Assembly: GCF_019166065.1 (NCBI RefSeq)
Contig: NZ_JAHTBN010000002.1
Location: forward strand, 62,001-126,000
Reading direction: 5' to 3'
DNA from: Candidimonas humi
Lineage (GTDB): Bacteria > Pseudomonadota > Gammaproteobacteria > Burkholderiales > Burkholderiaceae_B
Length of the DNA stretch: 64,000 nucleotides
Below are positions 7,732-16,418 of this stretch, piece by piece. The notes beneath the pieces were generated by a model, which saw nothing but the letters and a program-made list of their open reading frames with translations, had not been told where the DNA came from and made no database searches. The translations under genes and the position numbers were made by a program. Positions within the stretch are counted from its first letter, which is position 1, and each line of letters opens with the position of its first letter.

Positions 7732-8715
7732 ATGAAATTGGCGAAGCTCGCAATTGCCGTCGCTTTGTGCGGAACAGCCCTGTGCGCAACAACGGGGCCG
7801 GCGCAAGCCCAGGGCTTCCCGGAGCACCCGGTCACCATCGTGGTCGGCTTTCCGCCCGGCACCTCCACGGACTCCGTCGCCCGCATCATCGGCGACAAGC
7901 TCAGCAAGGAATGGGGCCAGCCCATCATCGTGGAAAACAAGCCCGGCGTGGGCGGCAGCCTTGCCGTCGCACAAGTGAAACGGGCCAAGCCCGACGGCTA
8001 CACCCTGGTGCTGTCGGCGACCGCGCCCATGAACATCAATCCCTACGTATACAAGCAACTGAACTACGATCCCCTGAAGGATTTCGAGTTCATCGGCCAG
8101 ACGACCTGGCTGCCCTATATGCTCGTCACCAACAAGCAAAAAGGGCTGGACAGCTTGAAGAAAATCATCGACTACGCCCATCAACATCCGGGCGGGCTGA
8201 CATTCGCTTCCATCGGCACCGGAACCACCAGCCACTTGCTGATGGCCATGCTGATGAAGAAAACCGATACGAAGATGACGCACGTTCCCTATAAAGGCAG
8301 CAGCCAGGCCCAGACCGACGTCATCGCGGGGAATGTGGACATGACGTTCGACACGGTCGTATCCACGCTGCCGCACATCAAGGCGGGGCGCCTGCAGGCC
8401 ATCGCCGTCAGCACCAGCACGCGCGCGCAGCTGGCGCCCGACGTCCCCACGCTCGAGGAACTCGGCATCAAAGACTTCAACATGGGGGCATGGCTGGGAT
8501 TTTTCGCGCCCAAGGGCACGCCTCGCGATATCATCGAGAAGATCCACACCGACCTGAACCGTACCCTTGCGGACCCCGCGGTCCACAAAAAGCTGGTGGC
8601 GCTGGGCTCGGAAGTCGTCTCCAGCCCCTCGACACAGGCATTTCGCCAGATGGTCGAAACAAACTACAAGATGTGGGGCGACCTGGTGAAAACAGCAGGA
8701 GTAACCCAGAAATGA
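7732..8715 (+). CDS. Bug-family (TctC-like) periplasmic solute-binding protein
   Basis: The 327-residue protein has a Sec signal peptide (about residues 1-26, ending at AQA) and the Bug core. The typical opening FPEHPVTIVVGFPPGTSTD, the IIVENKPGVGGSLA segment and PDGYTLVL are visible. Family members bind small carboxylates in the periplasm for tripartite tricarboxylate transport or for signalling. No TctA/TctB membrane genes are in the window. An ATG with GGAGGA about 6 bases upstream sets the start. Its stop overlaps the next start (ATGA, 8712-8715), which ties it to the aldolase and SDR genes and suggests its ligand feeds that pathway. Confidence 0.9.
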   Translation: MKLAKLAIAVALCGTALCATTGPAQAQGFPEHPVTIVVGFPPGTSTDSVARIIGDKLSKEWGQPIIVENKPGVGGSLAVAQVKRAKPDGYTLVLSATAPMNINPYVYKQLNYDPLKDFEFIGQTTWLPYMLVTNKQKGLDSLKKIIDYAHQHPGGLTFASIGTGTTSHLLMAMLMKKTDTKMTHVPYKGSSQAQTDVIAGNVDMTFDTVVSTLPHIKAGRLQAIAVSTSTRAQLAPDVPTLEELGIKDFNMGAWLGFFAPKGTPRDIIEKIHTDLNRTLADPAVHKKLVALGSEVVSSPSTQAFRQMVETNYKMWGDLVKTAGVTQK

Positions 8716-9458
8716 CGGAAAAATACAGCGAGCAGGAACATCGAACACGTATCGATCTTGCCGCGTGCTACCGCTTGATGCCGCTGTTCGGCATGAGCGA
8801 CCTGGTCTACAACCACATCACCGCGCGTATCCCGGGCACTGACAATGAAATCCTGATCAATCCCTACGGGTACATGTACGAAGAGATCACCGCCAGCAGC
8901 CTGATAAAGATCAATCTCAAGGGCGAGATCCTGGACAATCCGCATGCCGACTACAGCCTCAACCAGGCCGGCTACGTGATACATAGTGCGGTCCACGGCG
9001 CGCGCCACGATGTCGGCTGCGTCATCCATACCCACTCGCGGGCAGGGATGGCGGTTTCTTGCATGAAAGCGGGGCTGCTGCCTCTCACGCAGACGGCGAT
9101 GCGCTTCAAGAACATTGCCTACCACGACTACGAAAGCGTCGCGCTCGACATGGACGAGCAGGCCAGGCTGGTATCCGACCTGGGCGTGCAGGACGCCATG
9201 ATCCTGCGCAACCACGGCCTGCTGGTCGCTTCCCCGAGCATCGCGGAAGCCTTCAATGCCGTGTACTGGCTGGAAATGGCATGCCGCGCCCAGGTGGATG
9301 CGATGTGCTCGGGGGCGGAATTGAATATTCCCTCCGAGGCCATTGCGACCAAGACACACCACTTGTACCAACCTTCCGTGCGCCGGCCGTTCGGGCTCAT
9401 GGAATGGCCCGCCATGCTGCGCTATCTCGACAGGCGCGACCCGAGCTACAAGGACTGA
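8712..9458 (+). CDS. class II aldolase/adducin family protein
   Basis: The 248-residue protein belongs to the zinc-dependent class II aldolase/adducin domain family. The VIHTHSRAGMAVSC segment carries the HxH zinc pair, and ILRNHGLL carries the third histidine. Relatives cleave sugar-phosphate or hydroxy-acid substrates or act as decarboxylases, so the exact reaction cannot be told from sequence. The start codon overlaps the Bug gene stop by four bases. The neighbours (Bug protein and SDR) suggest catabolism of a hydroxylated acid. Confidence 0.85.
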   Translation: MTEKYSEQEHRTRIDLAACYRLMPLFGMSDLVYNHITARIPGTDNEILINPYGYMYEEITASSLIKINLKGEILDNPHADYSLNQAGYVIHSAVHGARHDVGCVIHTHSRAGMAVSCMKAGLLPLTQTAMRFKNIAYHDYESVALDMDEQARLVSDLGVQDAMILRNHGLLVASPSIAEAFNAVYWLEMACRAQVDAMCSGAELNIPSEAIATKTHHLYQPSVRRPFGLMEWPAMLRYLDRRDPSYKD

Positions 9459-9477
9459 GAACCGGCGGCTACCCAGC

Positions 9478-10278
9478 ATGCAGGACCAGGCGCAAGACAT
9501 GCATAAACAAGCCGTGCCCGACTCATTCTCGCTGCAAGGCCGGGTTGCGCTGATAACCGGGTCCAGCCAGGGGCTGGGCCTGGAAATCGCCCGAGGCTAT
9601 GCCGCCGCCGGGGCCAAGGTCATTGTGCACGGCCGCTCGTCGGCCAAGGCCGCGCAAGTATGCGAACAGCTCTCCGCGGCGGGCCTCGATGCGGATTGGC
9701 TGGCATTCGACATTGCGGACGGGGCGGGCCGCACGCAAGCCTTCGATGCCATCCAGGCCAGGCACGGCAGGCTGGACATCCTCGTCAACAACGCGGGGGT
9801 GCGTGCCAGGAGCCCGCTGGCGGAACTTTCAGAAGCCGACATCCATCGCGTAGTCGGCACGAATCTTCTGGCGGCCATCGAAATGTCGCGCCTGGCCGCG
9901 GCTCTCATGCGGAAGCGGCAGTACGGCCGCATCATCAACATTACTTCCCTGCAAGGGCGCCTGGCCAGAAGCGGGGACTTCATTTACCCGATCACCAAGC
10001 AGGCGCTCGAGGCCATGACTCGTGTGGCCGCCGTCGAACTCGGCAAAGACGGGATTCTTTGCAATGCGATCGCCCCGGGCACTTTCGCCACCGAATTCAA
10101 CCGCGAACTCACCACAAAGCGCGAGAACATCGAGACCATGCAAAGGCGCAACCCTCTGCGCCGCTGGGGCGAGCCCTCGGAAATCGTGGGCCCCGCCATA
10201 TTCCTGGCGTCTGCGGCCGCATCGTACGTCAATGGGCACACCATTGTTCTGGACGGGGGCTATTCCGCGTCTTTTTGA
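9478..10278 (+). CDS. short-chain dehydrogenase/reductase
   Basis: This classical SDR has about 266 residues. The NAD(P)-binding TGSSQGLG, the NNAG motif, the catalytic Ser in NITSLQ and the YPITK (YxxxK) pair are all visible. The C-terminal region (GEPSEIVGPAIFLASAAASY) is typical of gluconate 5-dehydrogenase- or 3-oxoacyl-reductase-like enzymes. It begins 19 bases after the aldolase gene. The start is either 9478 or the in-frame ATG at 9499; neither has a strong SD. It probably oxidises or reduces a keto/hydroxy intermediate of the pathway started by the Bug and aldolase proteins. Confidence 0.87.
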   Translation: MQDQAQDMHKQAVPDSFSLQGRVALITGSSQGLGLEIARGYAAAGAKVIVHGRSSAKAAQVCEQLSAAGLDADWLAFDIADGAGRTQAFDAIQARHGRLDILVNNAGVRARSPLAELSEADIHRVVGTNLLAAIEMSRLAAALMRKRQYGRIINITSLQGRLARSGDFIYPITKQALEAMTRVAAVELGKDGILCNAIAPGTFATEFNRELTTKRENIETMQRRNPLRRWGEPSEIVGPAIFLASAAASYVNGHTIVLDGGYSASF

Positions 10279-10374
10279 AGGCGCGGCTCCGGCCGCAGGC
10301 AGGCGGCAACCGCCATGATGGCTCCATGATGATCCGGGGCTGCCTGCCGCGCAGCGCCCGCGTCTTCGCGAAAC

Positions 10375-11043
10375 TTACTGCGTCACCAGGGCCAGCGAAA
10401 ACCCGTCCCAGCCCTTGCTGCCTACCGTCTGTATCGCCGTGGCCGTCAAGCGCGAGTGGTCCGCCATCATTTCGCAGAAGCGCTGCACCCCTTGCACGTC
10501 GCGGTCCGTCGTGGCCGCGTCGGCCACCTGGCCTCGGCGCACCACGTTATCGCCAATGATCACCGTGCCGGGCCGCGACAGCGCCAGGGACAGCTCCAGG
10601 TAGCGCGGATTGTTTTCTTTGTCGGCATCGATGAAGACCAGGTCGAACGGCGCTTCGTCGTCGCCGATCATGCGTTCCAGCGTTTCCACCGCCAGGCCGC
10701 AGCGGATCTCGACCCTGCCGGACTGGCCGGCCAGCTCCACATTCTTCTCAGCCAGTGCGGCATAGCGCTCATCCCGCTCCAGGCTCACCACCATGCCGCC
10801 CTCCGGCAGCGCGCGCGCCAGCCAGATCGTGCTGTAGCCGCCCAGGGTGCCAATTTCCAGAATACGCCGCGCGCCCTTCATGCAGGCCAGCAGGTACAGC
10901 AACTTGCCCTGGTTGGGCGCCACATTGATCGGCGGCAGGCCGGCCCGTTCGCAGCGGGCAAGCACCTCGTCGAGCACCGGGTCGGGGTCCAGCAGCGTGT
11001 CGGTGAAATACGCATCGACGGCCGTCCATTTTTCCTGGTCCAT
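10375..11043 (-). CDS. SAM-dependent O-methyltransferase, family 3 (CCoAMT/YrrM type)
   Basis: The 222-residue protein has SAM-binding motif I in ILEIGTLGGYSTIWLA, motif II around VSLERDERY and the metal/substrate region VFIDADKEN. These are typical of the small catechol or caffeoyl-CoA O-methyltransferase family. The ATG at 11043 has an AGGAG about 8 bases upstream; a longer frame to 11157 is arginine-rich and unlikely. It converges on the SDR gene with 96 bases between stops. It may methylate a catechol, but the substrate is unknown. Confidence 0.85.
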   Translation of the reverse strand: MDQEKWTAVDAYFTDTLLDPDPVLDEVLARCERAGLPPINVAPNQGKLLYLLACMKGARRILEIGTLGGYSTIWLARALPEGGMVVSLERDERYAALAEKNVELAGQSGRVEIRCGLAVETLERMIGDDEAPFDLVFIDADKENNPRYLELSLALSRPGTVIIGDNVVRRGQVADAATTDRDVQGVQRFCEMMADHSRLTATAIQTVGSKGWDGFSLALVTQ

Positions 11044-11255
11044 GCATGACTCCTGTATCTGTCGCGGCCGGGGCCGCGACGCATCGGGCGAACCGCGCCG
11101 GCGGGCTGCGCCGCTTGCCGCGCGGGCGACAAATCCGGCCGCCGCGCTGTCCGCCATCTATACCATGAATACATGGCGTGCGCATTTCCGCGCGCTCCGC
11201 GCCCCCGGCCCCGCGGGCGCACCGAACCGTGCTCGCGTGGGCTGCAGCCGGCGCG

Positions 11256-11354
11256 GGCCGCATTGGCCGCATTGGCCGCATTGGCCGCATTGGCCGCATT
11301 AGCTGCATGGACTACATGGGCCGTACGAGATGCACGGGCCGCATAGGCCGAGCC
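11256..11354. repeat. 9-bp tandem repeat array
   Basis: Five perfect copies of ggccgcatt run from 11256 to 11300. Degenerate nonamers such as agctgcatg, gactacatg and ggccgtacg continue the period to about 11354. The array lies in the 515-base non-coding gap between the methyltransferase and the argE-like gene. The unit length keeps any reading frame open, but I see no gene across it. Confidence 0.8.
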
Positions 11355-11433
11355 GAAATGTATAGACTTATAGTAAACCCTAGGTTGCTGCCGAATTCAT
11401 GGCAAACCTGGGGCTTACCCCAAGGTGAAATCA

Positions 11434-11463
11434 TTGACGTTCAAACTATTGCGTGACTAACAT
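11434..11463 (+). promoter_or_regulatory. candidate promoter of the argE-like/dipeptide ABC operon
   Basis: TTGACG (11434-11439) and TAACAT (11458-11463) are 18 bases apart, in a comparatively AT-rich stretch about 95 bases before the start at 11559. A small inverted repeat gggg-ctta-cccc lies just upstream. This is prediction from sequence only. Confidence 0.4.
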
Positions 11464-11558
11464 CCCCCGTTACCGACATTGAGAGCAGAGAGTCGGCCGC
11501 AGTCCCGCGAGTGCGCGGGGCTATACGATCCCGGTGGCCGAGCAGGAGAAAGCACGCT

Positions 11559-12707
11559 GTGAAGCCCCAGTCCCTAGAAATGATCACCAAGCTGGTCGGA
11601 TTCGACACGGTTTCGCGCAATTCCAACCTGGAACTGATCCACTATGTGCGCGACTACCTCGCCGGGCACGGCGTGCAAAGCCAGCTGATCGCCAACCGCG
11701 AAGGCACCAAGGCCAATCTTTTCGCCACCGTCGGCCCGCAAGTCGAAGGCGGCATCGTGCTGTCCGGCCACACCGACGTGGTGCCGGTCGACGGCCAGCC
11801 CTGGGATACCGACCCCTTCCAGGTCGTGGAAAAAGACGGCCGCCTGCACGGCCGCGGCACCTGCGACATGAAATCCTTCTCGGCCATCGGGCTGGCCGCG
11901 GTGCCCGACATGCTCGCGCGCAACATCCGCCGACCGGTGCATTTCGCGCTCAGCTACGACGAAGAAATCGGCTGCGTCGGCGCGCCGTCCCTGATCGAGC
12001 GCCTGTCCATCGAGGCGGCACGGCCCAGCGCCGTCATCATCGGCGAACCCACCAGCATGCGGCCCATCGTCGCCCATAAAGGCATCGCGGCGCTGCGCAC
12101 TACCGTCATAGGCCACGAGGCCCATTCCAGCCAGGTGCAGGATGGCGTCAGCGCGGTGACCATCGCCGCCCGGCTGATCGCCTACATCGACGACATGATG
12201 GCCCGCAACAAGGCCGAGGCCGATCTCTCCAGTCCCTTCGTGCCGCCCTATACCACCCTGCACGTCGGCACCGTCGAAGGCGGCACGGCGCTGAACATCA
12301 TCGCCCGCAAGTGCAGCTTCGTGTGGGATATCCGGGCGCTGCCGGGAGACAACTGGCGCGCCTACCTCGAACGTTTCGAGGCCTATGCCGACACGCTGCT
12401 GCGCGACATGCGCGCGGTCGCGCCGGAAACCTCCATTACCACCGAGGTTTTCGCCGACGCCCCGCCGCTGCAAGACCAGGGCGGCGCAGCACAGGAAATC
12501 GCCTGCCGCCTCTCGGGCTGCCAATGCGGCGGCGTGGTGCCCTACGCCGCCGAAGGCGGCCAATACCAGGAAAAAGGCTATTCCACCGTGCTGTGCGGGC
12601 CGGGTTCCATCGACAATGCGCACAAGCCCAACGAATACATCGAGATCTCGCAAGTGCAAGCCTGCGAGGCCTTCATGGAAAAACTCATAGACCAGCTGGC
12701 CGCCTGA
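11559..12707 (+). CDS. argE: M20 family deacetylase/peptidase, acetylornithine deacetylase-like
   Basis: The 382-residue metallohydrolase of the ArgE/DapE group removes an acyl group from an N-acyl amino acid or cleaves a small peptide. Visible metal and catalytic residues are His71 and Asp73 in SGHTDVVP, Asp103 in GTCDMKSF and Glu135/Glu136 in YDEEIGC; HEAHSS lies in the lid domain. The start is a GTG at 11559 with AGGAG 10 bases upstream; a frame beginning at 11511 lacks an SD. It leads an operon with a peptide-type ABC transporter. The true substrate may therefore be an imported N-acyl amino acid or dipeptide, and an arginine-biosynthetic role is not certain. Confidence 0.8.
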   Translation: MKPQSLEMITKLVGFDTVSRNSNLELIHYVRDYLAGHGVQSQLIANREGTKANLFATVGPQVEGGIVLSGHTDVVPVDGQPWDTDPFQVVEKDGRLHGRGTCDMKSFSAIGLAAVPDMLARNIRRPVHFALSYDEEIGCVGAPSLIERLSIEAARPSAVIIGEPTSMRPIVAHKGIAALRTTVIGHEAHSSQVQDGVSAVTIAARLIAYIDDMMARNKAEADLSSPFVPPYTTLHVGTVEGGTALNIIARKCSFVWDIRALPGDNWRAYLERFEAYADTLLRDMRAVAPETSITTEVFADAPPLQDQGGAAQEIACRLSGCQCGGVVPYAAEGGQYQEKGYSTVLCGPGSIDNAHKPNEYIEISQVQACEAFMEKLIDQLAA

Positions 12708-12812
12708 AGCAGGCCCAGCCCATTGCCAACCGAGGTGAGCCCCCAATCGACAGCAGAATCCGCGACGCAAGTCGTGCCACACGAACAATAGATAACCGGC
12801 AGGAGATAAGCG

Positions 12813-14411
12813 ATGAAGTTTTCCAAGTTGATACGACACACGGCCGTTGCCGCGGCCATCGTGCTGGGCGTGGGCGCCCAGGCGCAGAGCAAGACGCTGC
12901 ATTGGGCCTACCAGGGCGACATGATGTCGCTGGACCCGATGTCCCTGAACGAAACCTTCACCCTGGGCTTCCAGGGCTGGTTCTACGAAACCCTGGCGGG
13001 CTACGACAAGAACCTGAAACTGGTGCCGATGCTGGCCACCAGTTGGGAAAACCCCGAGCCCACGAAATGGATATTCCACCTGCGCAAGGGCGTGAAGTTC
13101 CATGACGGCAGCCCCTTCACCGCCGACGACGTGATCTTCTCGTGGAAGCGCAGCCTGACCCCCGGCTCCGACATGAAGGGCTACGGCGCCAAGGCCACCG
13201 ACGTCAAGAAGATCGACGACTACACCGTCGAGGTCACCACTCCCGGCCCCAATCCGATCCTGCCGCGCGACTGGACCTTCCTGTACATCATGAGCAAGAA
13301 GTGGGCCGAGGCGCACAACACGACCCAGGCCACCAACGTCAAGGGCGGCGAGAGCAACTACGCCAATATGCACGAGGACGGCACCGGCCCGTTCATCGTC
13401 GTCGACCGCCAGCCCGACGTCAAGACCACGCTCAAGCGCTTCGACGGCTACTGGAACAAGAACATGCCCACCAACGTCACCGACGTGGTGTTCCAGCCCA
13501 TCACCCAGGAATCGACCCGCGTGGCCGCGCTGATATCGGGCGAAATGGATATCGTGCAGCCGGTGCCCGTGCAAGACTGGCCGCGCCTGGAAAAAGAGCC
13601 CAATGTGCGCGTGCTGAACGAGCCCGAGGCCCGCGCCATCTTCATCGGCATGGACCAGCATCGCGACCAGTTGCTGTTCTCCAACGTGAAGGGCAAGAAT
13701 CCGTTCAAGGACAAGCGTGTGCGCGAGGCCATCGACCTTACCGTCGATACCAACGTCATCAACCAGAAGATCATGCGCGGCGCGGCCAAGCCTCTGGGCA
13801 CGCTGATCGCCGACAAGATCAACGGCTACGACGAATCCTTCGGCAAGCCCTACAAGCCCGATCTCGCCAAGGCCAAGAAGCTGCTGGCCGAGGCCGGCTA
13901 TCCCAAGGGCTTCGAAGTGCAGCTCGATTGCCCCAACGACCGCTATGTCAACGACGAGAAGATCTGCCAGGCGGTGGCGAGCATGCTGGCGCGCGTCGGC
14001 ATCAAGATCGACCTGCTGGCGCAGACCAAGTCCAAGTATTTCGCCAAGGTGCTGCTGCAGGCCGGCAACAACACCAGCATGTACTTGCTGGGCTGGACGC
14101 CGAGCTCGATCGACGCCGACAATTCGCTGGTCAACCTGGTGGAATGCCGCAACTCCAAGACCGCGGCCGGCCAGTTCAACCTCGGCGGCTACTGCAACCC
14201 CAAGATCGACGCCATTGTCGCGAAGATCGAGTCCGAGACCGACCAGGTCAAGCGCAACGCCCTGATCAAACAGGCGTTCACCATGCTGCGTGACGACTAC
14301 GGCTACCTGCCGCTGCACCAGCAGCCCATGTCCTGGGGCGTGCGCAAGGGCATCAAGGTGGCGCAGCGCGCCGACGACGTGCTCGACATCCGCAACGTTG
14401 TCATGCCGTAA
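12813..14411 (+). CDS. dipeptide/oligopeptide ABC transporter substrate-binding protein
   Basis: The 532-residue periplasmic protein of SBP family 5 (DppA/OppA-like) has a signal peptide in residues 1-25 (ending GAQAQS). The LHWAYQGDMMSLDP start of the mature part and the HLRKGVKFHDGSPFTADDV segment are diagnostic. It captures peptides or similar ligands for the permeases encoded next. The ATG follows GGAG with good spacing. A strong hairpin after the stop probably sets its higher expression relative to the permeases. Confidence 0.92.
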   Translation: MKFSKLIRHTAVAAAIVLGVGAQAQSKTLHWAYQGDMMSLDPMSLNETFTLGFQGWFYETLAGYDKNLKLVPMLATSWENPEPTKWIFHLRKGVKFHDGSPFTADDVIFSWKRSLTPGSDMKGYGAKATDVKKIDDYTVEVTTPGPNPILPRDWTFLYIMSKKWAEAHNTTQATNVKGGESNYANMHEDGTGPFIVVDRQPDVKTTLKRFDGYWNKNMPTNVTDVVFQPITQESTRVAALISGEMDIVQPVPVQDWPRLEKEPNVRVLNEPEARAIFIGMDQHRDQLLFSNVKGKNPFKDKRVREAIDLTVDTNVINQKIMRGAAKPLGTLIADKINGYDESFGKPYKPDLAKAKKLLAEAGYPKGFEVQLDCPNDRYVNDEKICQAVASMLARVGIKIDLLAQTKSKYFAKVLLQAGNNTSMYLLGWTPSSIDADNSLVNLVECRNSKTAAGQFNLGGYCNPKIDAIVAKIESETDQVKRNALIKQAFTMLRDDYGYLPLHQQPMSWGVRKGIKVAQRADDVLDIRNVVMP

Positions 14412-14431
14412 ACCCGGCAGGCGCTTGCCCG

Positions 14432-14461
14432 CGCCTCGGGCCGCCACGGCGGCCCGAGGCG
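14432..14461 (+). other. intercistronic hairpin between binding protein and permease genes
   Basis: A perfect 14-bp GC-rich inverted repeat (14432-14445 with 14448-14461) has only 2 bases between the arms. It sits 20 bases after the binding-protein stop and 37 before the permease start, and no T-run follows. Such hairpins commonly protect the upstream mRNA so that more binding protein is made. Confidence 0.65.
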
Positions 14462-14498
14462 GGTTCCCCGCACTCGCCACCAGGCAAAGATTCCTCGC

Positions 14499-15470
14499 AT
14501 GCTAAGTTTCATCGCACGGCGTATCCTGCAGTCGGTCTTCGTCATGCTGGCCGTCGGCTTCATCGCCTTCGCCATGTTCCGCTATGTCGGCGACCCCATC
14601 AACAATATGGTGGGCCAGGACACTACGCTCGCCCAGCGCGAAGCGCTCAAGAAGCAGCTCGGGCTGGACGATCCGTTCATGGTCCAGTACCTGCGCTTCA
14701 TCGGCAATGCCGCGCGCGGCGATTTCGGCGTGTCGTACCGCCAGCGCCGCCCGGTCAGCGAGCTCATCGCCAGCCGCATGCCCGCCACGCTGGAACTGTC
14801 CTTCGTCTCGGCGCTGATCGCGCTGCTGCTGGGCATACCCATGGGCATCTATACCGCGCTCAAGCGGCGCGGCGTGCTGTCGCACACCTTCATGACCATC
14901 TCGCTCCTGGGCATTTCGCTGCCCACTTTCCTGATCGGCATATTGATGATCCTGGTCTTCGGCGTGCTGCTGCGCTGGCTGCCCAGTTTCGGCCGCGGCG
15001 AGGTGGTGCACCTGGGCTGGTGGAGCACGGGCTTTCTCACCAAGAGCGGCTGGCTGTCGCTGATCATGCCGGCCTTCACGCTGGCTCTGTTCCAGATGAC
15101 CCTCATCATGCGGCTGGTGCGCGCCGAAATGCTCGAAGTCATGCAGACCGATTTCATCAAGTTCGCCCGCGCGCGCGGCCTGCCCGAACGCATGATCCAC
15201 TTCCGCCACGCCCTGAAGAACACCCTGGTGCCGGTCATCACCATCACCGGCCTGCAGCTCGGCTCCATCATCGCGTTTTCCATCATCACCGAGACCGTGT
15301 TCCAGTGGCCCGGCATGGGGCTGTTGTTCATACAGTCCATAGGCGCGGTCGACATACCCGTGATGGCTGCCTATCTGTTGTTGATCGCCTTCTTTTTCGT
15401 GATCATCAACCTGATCGTCGATTTATTGTATTTTGCGGTCGATCCCCGGCTGCGCATACAGAAGAACTGA
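14499..15470 (+). CDS. dipeptide-type ABC transporter permease, DppB-like
   Basis: The 323-residue inner-membrane permease has an N-terminal helix (about 10-28) and at least five further helices. The binding-protein-dependent transport signature is around EVMQTDFIKFARARGLPE (about residues 210-227), where the EAA loop contacts the ATPase. The GDPINNMVGQ segment after the first helix is typical of the DppB/OppB group. It is followed 13 bases later by the second permease. Confidence 0.92.
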   Translation: MLSFIARRILQSVFVMLAVGFIAFAMFRYVGDPINNMVGQDTTLAQREALKKQLGLDDPFMVQYLRFIGNAARGDFGVSYRQRRPVSELIASRMPATLELSFVSALIALLLGIPMGIYTALKRRGVLSHTFMTISLLGISLPTFLIGILMILVFGVLLRWLPSFGRGEVVHLGWWSTGFLTKSGWLSLIMPAFTLALFQMTLIMRLVRAEMLEVMQTDFIKFARARGLPERMIHFRHALKNTLVPVITITGLQLGSIIAFSIITETVFQWPGMGLLFIQSIGAVDIPVMAAYLLLIAFFFVIINLIVDLLYFAVDPRLRIQKN

Positions 15471-15483
15471 GAGCCTGCGTCAT

Positions 15484-16404
15484 ATGGACTCCACCGGTAC
15501 CTGGGCTCGCCTGCGCAACAGCGACCTGTTCTACAGTTTCTGCCACTCGCCCATGGCAATCGTCTCGGCGCTGCTGGCGCTGGCGATCATCCTGGGCGCC
15601 GTGTGCGCGCCGCTGATCGCCCCGCACAACCCCTTCGACCTCGCATCCCTGAACCTGCTGGACGCCAACAACCCGCCGGCCTGGGCCGACGGCGGCAGCG
15701 CGCAGTTCCTGCTGGGCACCGACGACCAGGGCCGCGACATACTCTCGGCAATCCTGTACGGCTCGCGCATTTCGCTGCTGGTCGGCCTGGCCTCGGTGTT
15801 GTTCTCCATCATCCTGGGCGTATCGCTGGGCTTGATCAGCGGCTATGCCGGCGGACGCATCGACGGCGTGATCATGCGCATCGCCGACGTGCAGCTTTCC
15901 TTCCCCGCCATATTGATCGCGCTGCTGATCGACGGCGTCGCGCGCGGCCTGATGCCGCGCGACTTGCAGGACAGCATGTCGCTGTACGTGCTGATCTTCG
16001 CCATAGGCATTTCGGGCTGGGTGCAGTACGCGCGCACGGTGCGCGGCGCCACCATGGTCGAACGCAACAAGGAATACGTGCAGGCCGCGCGCCTGATCGG
16101 CATGCGTTCGGTCACCATCCTGCGGCGCCACATCCTGCCCAATGTGCTCGGCCCCGTGCTGGTGATCGCCACCATCCACCTGGCCGTGGCCATCATCACC
16201 GAGGCCACGCTGTCGTTCCTGGGTGTGGGCATTCCTCCCACCACGCCTTCGCTGGGCACCTTGATACGCATAGGCAACAGTTATTTGTTCTCCGGCGAAT
16301 GGTGGATCTCGATCTTTCCCGGCGTGACCCTGGTGCTGCTGGCGCTTTCGGTCAATCTGCTCGGCGACTGGCTGCGCGACGCACTCAATCCCCGGCTGAA
16401 CTGA
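15484..16404 (+). CDS. dipeptide-type ABC transporter permease, DppC-like
   Basis: The 306-residue permease has the N-terminal helix, the LLGTDDQGRDILSAILYGSR segment and the EAA loop (EYVQAARLIGMRSVTILRRH) that mark the DppC/OppC family. It pairs with the upstream DppB-like protein to form the membrane channel. I chose the ATG at 15484 because earlier in-frame starts overlap the preceding gene. The ATPase gene begins 14 bases after its stop. Confidence 0.92.
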   Translation: MDSTGTWARLRNSDLFYSFCHSPMAIVSALLALAIILGAVCAPLIAPHNPFDLASLNLLDANNPPAWADGGSAQFLLGTDDQGRDILSAILYGSRISLLVGLASVLFSIILGVSLGLISGYAGGRIDGVIMRIADVQLSFPAILIALLIDGVARGLMPRDLQDSMSLYVLIFAIGISGWVQYARTVRGATMVERNKEYVQAARLIGMRSVTILRRHILPNVLGPVLVIATIHLAVAIITEATLSFLGVGIPPTTPSLGTLIRIGNSYLFSGEWWISIFPGVTLVLLALSVNLLGDWLRDALNPRLN

Positions 16405-16418
16405 CGGCGACCCGATAC

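Noticed and set aside
11574-14480. 968-residue open frame on the minus strand
   Set aside because: It lies opposite the argE-like and dipeptide-binding-protein genes, has low-complexity His/Gly/Val-rich composition and no SD or domain. It is a shadow of GC-rich codon use.
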